A stretch of 64,000 nucleotides of DNA, taken from contig NZ_BAMN01000007.1 in the NCBI RefSeq assembly GCF_000615905.1, positions 62,001 to 126,000 of the forward strand, given 5' to 3'. Shown here piece after piece: positions 58,426-64,000 of the stretch (the first letter of the stretch is position 1; every line of letters starts with the position of its first letter). The notes under the pieces were generated by a model that was not told the DNA's origin, did no database searches, and saw nothing but the letters and a program-made list of their open reading frames with translations. This stretch comes from Companilactobacillus nodensis DSM 19682 = JCM 14932 = NBRC 107160. Its GTDB lineage: Bacteria; Bacillota; Bacilli; Lactobacillales; Lactobacillaceae. The translations under genes were made by a program, and so were the position numbers.

Positions 58426-58719
58426 CTATTCTTTATTATGAAATTTCTGAGCAATAATTTCATCCTCGTAATCTTCAGGATGAGGATTTCGAAAGATGGT
58501 GAAATTATCCGGAACAGGATCAACACCACCACGAACAAATGGGTTGCAACGTAAAATACGTGCAAGACCCATAATTGAACCCAAAATTGCACCATGTTTT
58601 TTTACTGCATCAATAAAGTATGTCGAACAAGTTGGATAATACCTACAGCTTGGCGGCAATACTGGTGATATAAACTTTTGATAGATATGGACTAAGCCAA
58701 TTATTAGTTTTTTTATCAT
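58426..58719 (-). CDS. yidD: Membrane protein insertion efficiency factor YidD
   Basis: The 97-residue protein has the complete family signature: [20 protein letters not shown] followed by [17 protein letters not shown]. An N-terminal amphipathic/hydrophobic helix anchors it to the membrane, where it helps YidC insert proteins. Confidence 0.95.
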   Translation of the reverse strand: MIKKLIIGLVHIYQKFISPVLPPSCRYYPTCSTYFIDAVKKHGAILGSIMGLARILRCNPFVRGGVDPVPDNFTIFRNPHPEDYEDEIIAQKFHNKE

Positions 58720-58721
58720 TA

Positions 58722-58904
58722 TTATTTCAAGAAATCAAACATGTGCATCCAAGTTCCAGGCCACAGAACTGCCAACGGATTAGATCCGCCCAATGCAGAA
58801 CCTATCAGCATGCCTAAAACGAGAAAAATAAGCATCAGTAATAAAACCCAACCGATTTTTTTGAATACACTACGTCGATACTCTTTACCAAAGTCTCGTT
58901 TCAT
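58722..58904 (-). CDS. epuA: EpuA family small membrane protein
   Basis: The 60-residue protein has a basic start ([16 protein letters not shown]), one strong transmembrane helix ([19 protein letters not shown]) and an outside tail with [15 protein letters not shown]. This fits the EpuA family (often labelled RNA polymerase subunit beta). It lies between mbl and yidD; its role is not established. Confidence 0.8.
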   Translation of the reverse strand: MKRDFGKEYRRSVFKKIGWVLLLMLIFLVLGMLIGSALGGSNPLAVLWPGTWMHMFDFLK

Positions 58905-58912
58905 TTTTCACC

Positions 58913-59902
58913 TTAATATTTCTTATGTTTTTCGATATTGTCTAACAAAATACCAGTTCCCAATGCAACGGAATCCAATGGACTTTCAGTCATCAAAACA
59001 GGAACTTGTAATTGCTCAGCTAAAAGTTTGTCAAGATTCTTGAGTAATGCACCACCACCAGTCAACATAATACCACGATCAATGATATCAGCTGATAATT
59101 CTGGAGGAGTTTGTTCAAGTACACCTTTGGCAGCTTCGATAATTTGTGAAACACCATCACTAAGTGCCTTCTCAACTTCCTTTTCATTGATAGTGATTTC
59201 CTTAGGTAATCCACTAACAATATCAATACCACTAGCTGAGAATGTAACACTTTCGTCAGCATCCATTGCACAACCGATTTCGATCTTGATTTGTTCTGAA
59301 GTTCTCTCACCAATGATCAAACCGTGATTTTGCTTAACGAAGGCTTGAATAGCACTAGTCATCTTATCACCAGCAAATCTCAATGAACGACTTGTAACGA
59401 CGTCTCCCATCGATAGAACGGCAATATCACTAGTACCACCACCAATATCAATAACCATATTACCTTGTGGTTTAAAGATATCGAGTCCAGCACCAACAGC
59501 TGCAACCTTTGGTTCAAGTTGTAAATAAATCTTACCGCCACCAGCTTGTTCAGCTGCTTCGATAATGGCCTTTTGTTCAACTGGAGTAACGTTTGTAGGA
59601 GCACAGATCATAATTGTTGGCTTCGAAAAACGTCCTCCAACATTCAATTTATCAATAAAATACTGAAGCATTTTTTCTGTTATATTGAAGTCAGCAATAA
59701 CACCATCTTTTAGTGGACGGACAGCTTTGATGTTAGCTGGTGTTCTACCAACCATCATATAGGCGTCTTTACCCACAGCCACGACATCGTCATTCTTAGT
59801 ATTTATTGCGACTACAGAAGGTTCGTTCAAAACGATACCTTCTCCTTTTACATCTATAAGTACATTTGCTGTACCCAAATCAATTCCTAGATATTTTGCC
59901 AT
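58913..59902 (-). CDS. mbl: MreB-like actin homologue Mbl
   Basis: The protein has 329 residues: [69 protein letters not shown]. It is the second MreB paralogue in the window and is intact. It is distinguished from mreB by sequence and by the murA/ATP-synthase neighbourhood typical of mbl. The ATG at 59902 follows TTGGAGG and an extended -10 promoter. Confidence 0.93.
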   Translation of the reverse strand: MAKYLGIDLGTANVLIDVKGEGIVLNEPSVVAINTKNDDVVAVGKDAYMMVGRTPANIKAVRPLKDGVIADFNITEKMLQYFIDKLNVGGRFSKPTIMICAPTNVTPVEQKAIIEAAEQAGGGKIYLQLEPKVAAVGAGLDIFKPQGNMVIDIGGGTSDIAVLSMGDVVTSRSLRFAGDKMTSAIQAFVKQNHGLIIGERTSEQIKIEIGCAMDADESVTFSASGIDIVSGLPKEITINEKEVEKALSDGVSQIIEAAKGVLEQTPPELSADIIDRGIMLTGGGALLKNLDKLLAEQLQVPVLMTESPLDSVALGTGILLDNIEKHKKY

Positions 59903-59931
59903 GCTATATCCTCCAAAATCTAAACACAAAA

Positions 59932-59940
59932 AGTATATCA
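59932..59940 (-). promoter_or_regulatory. Extended -10 promoter of mbl
   Basis: TGATATACT on the minus strand (59940-59932) is an extended -10, with a weak TTAATA -35 at 18 bases. It lies 30 bases before the start codon and closely resembles the mreB promoter. Confidence 0.55.
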
Positions 59941-59970
59941 TAAACCAACGTATCATATTAATTTATCAAT

Positions 59971-59999
59971 AAAAAAAGAAAGTGGAGAGCCACTTTCTT
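59971..59999 (-). terminator. Terminator after murA
   Basis: AAGAAAGTG (59999-59991) pairs with CACTTTCTT (59984-59976) on the minus strand, followed by T. Confidence 0.88.
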
Positions 60000-60008
60000 A
60001 AGATATTT

Positions 60009-61331
60009 TTAAGCTAACTTAGTAACACTAGATACTGTATTCAATACTAGACTTTCACGACCACTTTCGTCAATCGATACACGTCTAACATTAGCACCTA
60101 ATTCTCTTAATTTTTCAGTGAAACGGTAATATCCACGATCCAAATATTGAAGATTAGAAACTCTAGTTTCACCTTCAGCAACCAAACCAGCCAAAACTAA
60201 GGCAGCGGCGGCACGTAAATCTGTTGCAGCCACATTGGCACCAGACAATTGTGCAGGTCCAAACATAATCACAGAGTTACCTTCTATCTTATAATCAGCC
60301 TTCATCTTACCAAATTCTGGGAAGTGCATGAAGCGATTTTCAAAGACGGTCTCCGTCATAACGGTAGTTCCGACACTTAACAACTGTGCAAGCGTCATTT
60401 GAGCCTGCATATCAGTTGGAAAACCAGGATGTGGCATTGTCTTAACATCGACCGGCTTCAATTGATTAGTTCCAATTACTCTAATTCCTTCGTCTGACTC
60501 TTCGATCGTAACGCCCATTTCTTCTAACTTAGAAAGCAATGGTTTGTTGTGAATAGCAACGGCATCTTTAATCATAATATCACCGTTCGTAACGGCAGCA
60601 GCGACCATAAATGTGCCGGCTTCAATACGATCTTGCATGATCATATGCTCGCAACCATGCATAGATTCAACACCAGTAATACGGATAGTATTAGTACCAG
60701 CACCACTGATCTCAGCACCCATCTTGTTCAAAACATTAGCTAAGTCAACGATTTCTGGTTCACGTGCAACGTTATCAATAACTGTAACACCGTCAGCCAA
60801 AGAAGCTGCCATCATGATATTTTGCGTAGCACCAACACTTGGTAAGTCCAAGTATATATTAGCACCGTGCAATCCATCAGTTTTGGCATCGATATAGCCA
60901 CCGTTTTGGCTAAACTCTGCACCCATAGCTTCAAGTCCCTTGATATGCAAATCAATGGGTCTAGAACCAATTGCACAGCCACCGGGCATTGCTACATGTG
61001 CTTCTTTACTACGAGCTAAGAGAGGTCCTAAAACGACGATAGAGGCACGCATTTTGTCAACTAGTTCCTCTGGAGCTGTTGTAGAAATCCCATTAGATGT
61101 ATCAACAGTTAAAACTTCATTATTTTCATCAAAAGTAACGTCAGCATTCAAAGCTCTTAGAACTTTTGCCATCGTTGTAACGTCTGAAAGTGGAGGAATA
61201 TTAGATAAAGAAGTCTTCCCTTCAGAAGCCAACAATGTTGATGCTAAAATTGGTAACGCGGCATTTTTGGCACCTTCAATTCTTACTGATCCTTTTAATT
61301 GACTAGGTCCATTTACGATTATTTGTTGCAC
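60009..61331 (-). CDS. murA: UDP-GlcNAc 1-carboxyvinyltransferase MurA
   Basis: The 440-residue enzyme makes the first committed step of peptidoglycan synthesis. It shows [14 protein letters not shown] and the catalytic Cys loop [15 protein letters not shown], a fosfomycin-sensitive Cys form. [12 protein letters not shown] and [12 protein letters not shown] are also present. The start is a GTG at 61331 after GGAGGAG; an upstream TTG overlaps that site. Located after ywzB as in the atp cluster of lactobacilli. Confidence 0.95.
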   Translation of the reverse strand: MQQIIVNGPSQLKGSVRIEGAKNAALPILASTLLASEGKTSLSNIPPLSDVTTMAKVLRALNADVTFDENNEVLTVDTSNGISTTAPEELVDKMRASIVVLGPLLARSKEAHVAMPGGCAIGSRPIDLHIKGLEAMGAEFSQNGGYIDAKTDGLHGANIYLDLPSVGATQNIMMAASLADGVTVIDNVAREPEIVDLANVLNKMGAEISGAGTNTIRITGVESMHGCEHMIMQDRIEAGTFMVAAAVTNGDIMIKDAVAIHNKPLLSKLEEMGVTIEESDEGIRVIGTNQLKPVDVKTMPHPGFPTDMQAQMTLAQLLSVGTTVMTETVFENRFMHFPEFGKMKADYKIEGNSVIMFGPAQLSGANVAATDLRAAAALVLAGLVAEGETRVSNLQYLDRGYYRFTEKLRELGANVRRVSIDESGRESLVLNTVSSVTKLA

Positions 61332-61360
61332 TATATTCTCCTCCAAAACGTTGGAATCAT

Positions 61361-61591
61361 TTAAAAAAGTAAGGTTAGGTTTTGTGAAACGCTGATAATA
61401 TTCAAAAAGAATGAACTAACAGTGTACCCTAGAGCGATTGAAACAAACGCTACAAGTAATTGTAACATTCTAGGATTGGATTTGTTATAAATTTTTCGCC
61501 AGTCTACAACTTGTAAAGCGTTGAAACTGATCCAGATAAATACCACATGGCTAACCAGCGTAATTATCGCATGTATTCCTAAACTTGTCAT
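61361..61591 (-). CDS. ywzB: DUF1146 family membrane protein YwzB
   Basis: The 76-residue protein has two transmembrane segments (about 5-27 and 45-66) with [12 protein letters not shown] between them, typical of DUF1146. In Firmicutes it is constantly found between the atp operon and murA. Function unknown. Confidence 0.88.
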   Translation of the reverse strand: MTSLGIHAIITLVSHVVFIWISFNALQVVDWRKIYNKSNPRMLQLLVAFVSIALGYTVSSFFLNIISVSQNLTLLF

Positions 61592-61686
61592 TTTATAAAC
61601 CTCACTTTTTTAAATCTTAACACTTGTAATATGACTTTTAGTAAACTTTAAAGATTCTTTTAAAATTATAGCAAATTATTTGACAA

Positions 61687-61737
61687 TAAAAAAAGGACTA
61701 ACACTTCTTCAATATGAAGACAGTATCAGTCCTTTTT
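61687..61737 (-). terminator. Terminator of the atp operon
   Basis: AAAAAGGACT and AGTCCTTTTT (61690-61699, 61728-61737) pair, with an inner CTTC/GAAG stem, and T follow on the minus strand. Confidence 0.88.
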
Positions 61738-61750
61738 ATAAAAAACATAA

Positions 61751-62181
61751 TTATTTGTGCGAACTTACGTTAATTCTATTCATAGCTTTGCGCAAAGAAA
61801 CTTGAGCACGTGCTAAATCGTCAACATTATGTTTCTCTTCGGCTGTTTTAATTGTCTCTTCAGCCTTTTGTTTTTGATATTGGGCACGTCTTAAATCAAT
61901 ATCTCTAGCTCTTTCAGCACTATTAGCTACGATAGAAACTAGATCATTGCTGAACTCCAAGAATCCGCCGTTAACAGCGATGGCATCTTCATGATGCGGA
62001 TCATCGGTACGTTTAACACGAACCTCCGAAATTTTAATAGGTGCAATAATTGGTTCATGCTAGCCATGATACCAATATCCCCATCAATCGCATTCACAAT
62101 AACTAGATTGCCATGATGGTCATATACAACACCATCAGGAGTAACAATATTGACCGTCACAATATGATTTGGATCAGCCAT
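61751..62181 (-). CDS. atpC: ATP synthase epsilon subunit (frameshifted near 62059)
   Basis: This regulatory subunit of F1 has an N-terminal beta-sandwich (VNIVTPDGVVYDH) and C-terminal helices (NSAERARDIDLRRAQYQKQ). The frame breaks near 62059; one restored base (plus TTCATG(G)CTAG) gives IGIMASHEPIIAPIKISEVRV and a product of about 143 residues, normal. Last gene of the atp operon, 15 bases after atpD. Confidence 0.9.
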
Positions 62182-62196
62182 ATTATCTCCTCCTTA

Positions 62197-63651
<1,455 letters not shown>

Positions 63652-63671
63652 TTATTTGGCTCCTTTCTAAA

Positions 63672-64000
<329 letters not shown>

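Noticed and set aside
58938-59327. 129-codon open frame antisense to mbl, and a 120-codon one antisense to murA (60940-61302)
   Set aside because: Both are shadows of strongly conserved genes, without start signals.

Overview
The window looks like chromosomal DNA of a low-GC Gram-positive bacterium of the Lactobacillaceae. Gene content and order are Bacillus/Lactobacillus-like (pdhABCD-yktA, def-rpoY-rnjA, the mraZ-to-divIVA division cluster, mreBCD-minCD, the atp-murA-mbl cluster). Several small lactobacillus-type families are also present (DUF1831, DUF2969, DUF4044, EpuA, DUF1146). A pyruvate dehydrogenase operon and a D-2-hydroxyacid dehydrogenase fit a Companilactobacillus-like species, but the genus cannot be proved from the sequence alone. 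I see no tRNA, rRNA, insertion sequence, prophage or CRISPR array.

Layout. 1-5.2 kb: pyruvate dehydrogenase operon (minus strand) ending in yktA. 5.3-7.2 kb: a D-2-hydroxyacid dehydrogenase with a strong CcpA site, and a secreted TPM-domain protein. 7.4-11.1 kb (plus): def, rpoY, rnjA and a lipid kinase. 11.1-14.8 kb (minus): recD2, a TPR protein and a phosphoglycerate-mutase-family protein. 14.8-15.4 kb: a 630-base gap holding two inverted, structured, RNA-like elements. 15.4-21.1 kb (minus): mnmA, DUF1831, a cysteine desulfurase, mtnN, a small membrane protein, a NUDIX hydrolase and an MFS transporter. 21.2-37.6 kb (minus): csp, ileS with an Ile T-box, then the whole dcw division/peptidoglycan cluster from divIVA back to mraZ. 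37.8 kb: a tiny DUF4044 gene, divergent. 38-44.7 kb (minus): thiT with a TPP riboswitch, minD, minC, mreD, mreC, mreB, radC, folC. 44.7-51.8 kb (minus): valS with a Val T-box, thiI, a second cysteine desulfurase and ezrA. 52-55.7 kb: rpsD with a pseudoknotted leader, yktB, rarA, a small membrane protein and a universal stress protein. 55.7-64 kb (minus): an XRE-TPR regulator, gcvH, rodA, DUF2969, yidD, epuA, mbl, murA, ywzB, atpC, atpD and partial atpG.

The genes centre on growth and division. They cover peptidoglycan precursors (murD, murG, mraY, murA), the divisome (ftsZ, ftsA, sepF, divIB, ftsL, PBP2b, divIVA, ezrA, minCD) and the elongasome (mreBCD, mbl, rodA). tRNA charging and thiolation (ileS, valS, mnmA and thiI, each of the last two with its own desulfurase) and energy metabolism (PDH, ATP synthase) complete the set.

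Sequence quality caution: ten genes (pdhC, pdhA, dagK, ileS, ftsA, minD, mreB, the second cysteine desulfurase, rarA, atpC) are each broken by what reads as a single missing base in a short homopolymer. Because ileS, ftsA and others are essential single-copy genes, I read these as sequencing or assembly errors, not pseudogenes, and give full-length corrected spans. For minD the correction restores the expected C-terminal membrane-targeting helix.
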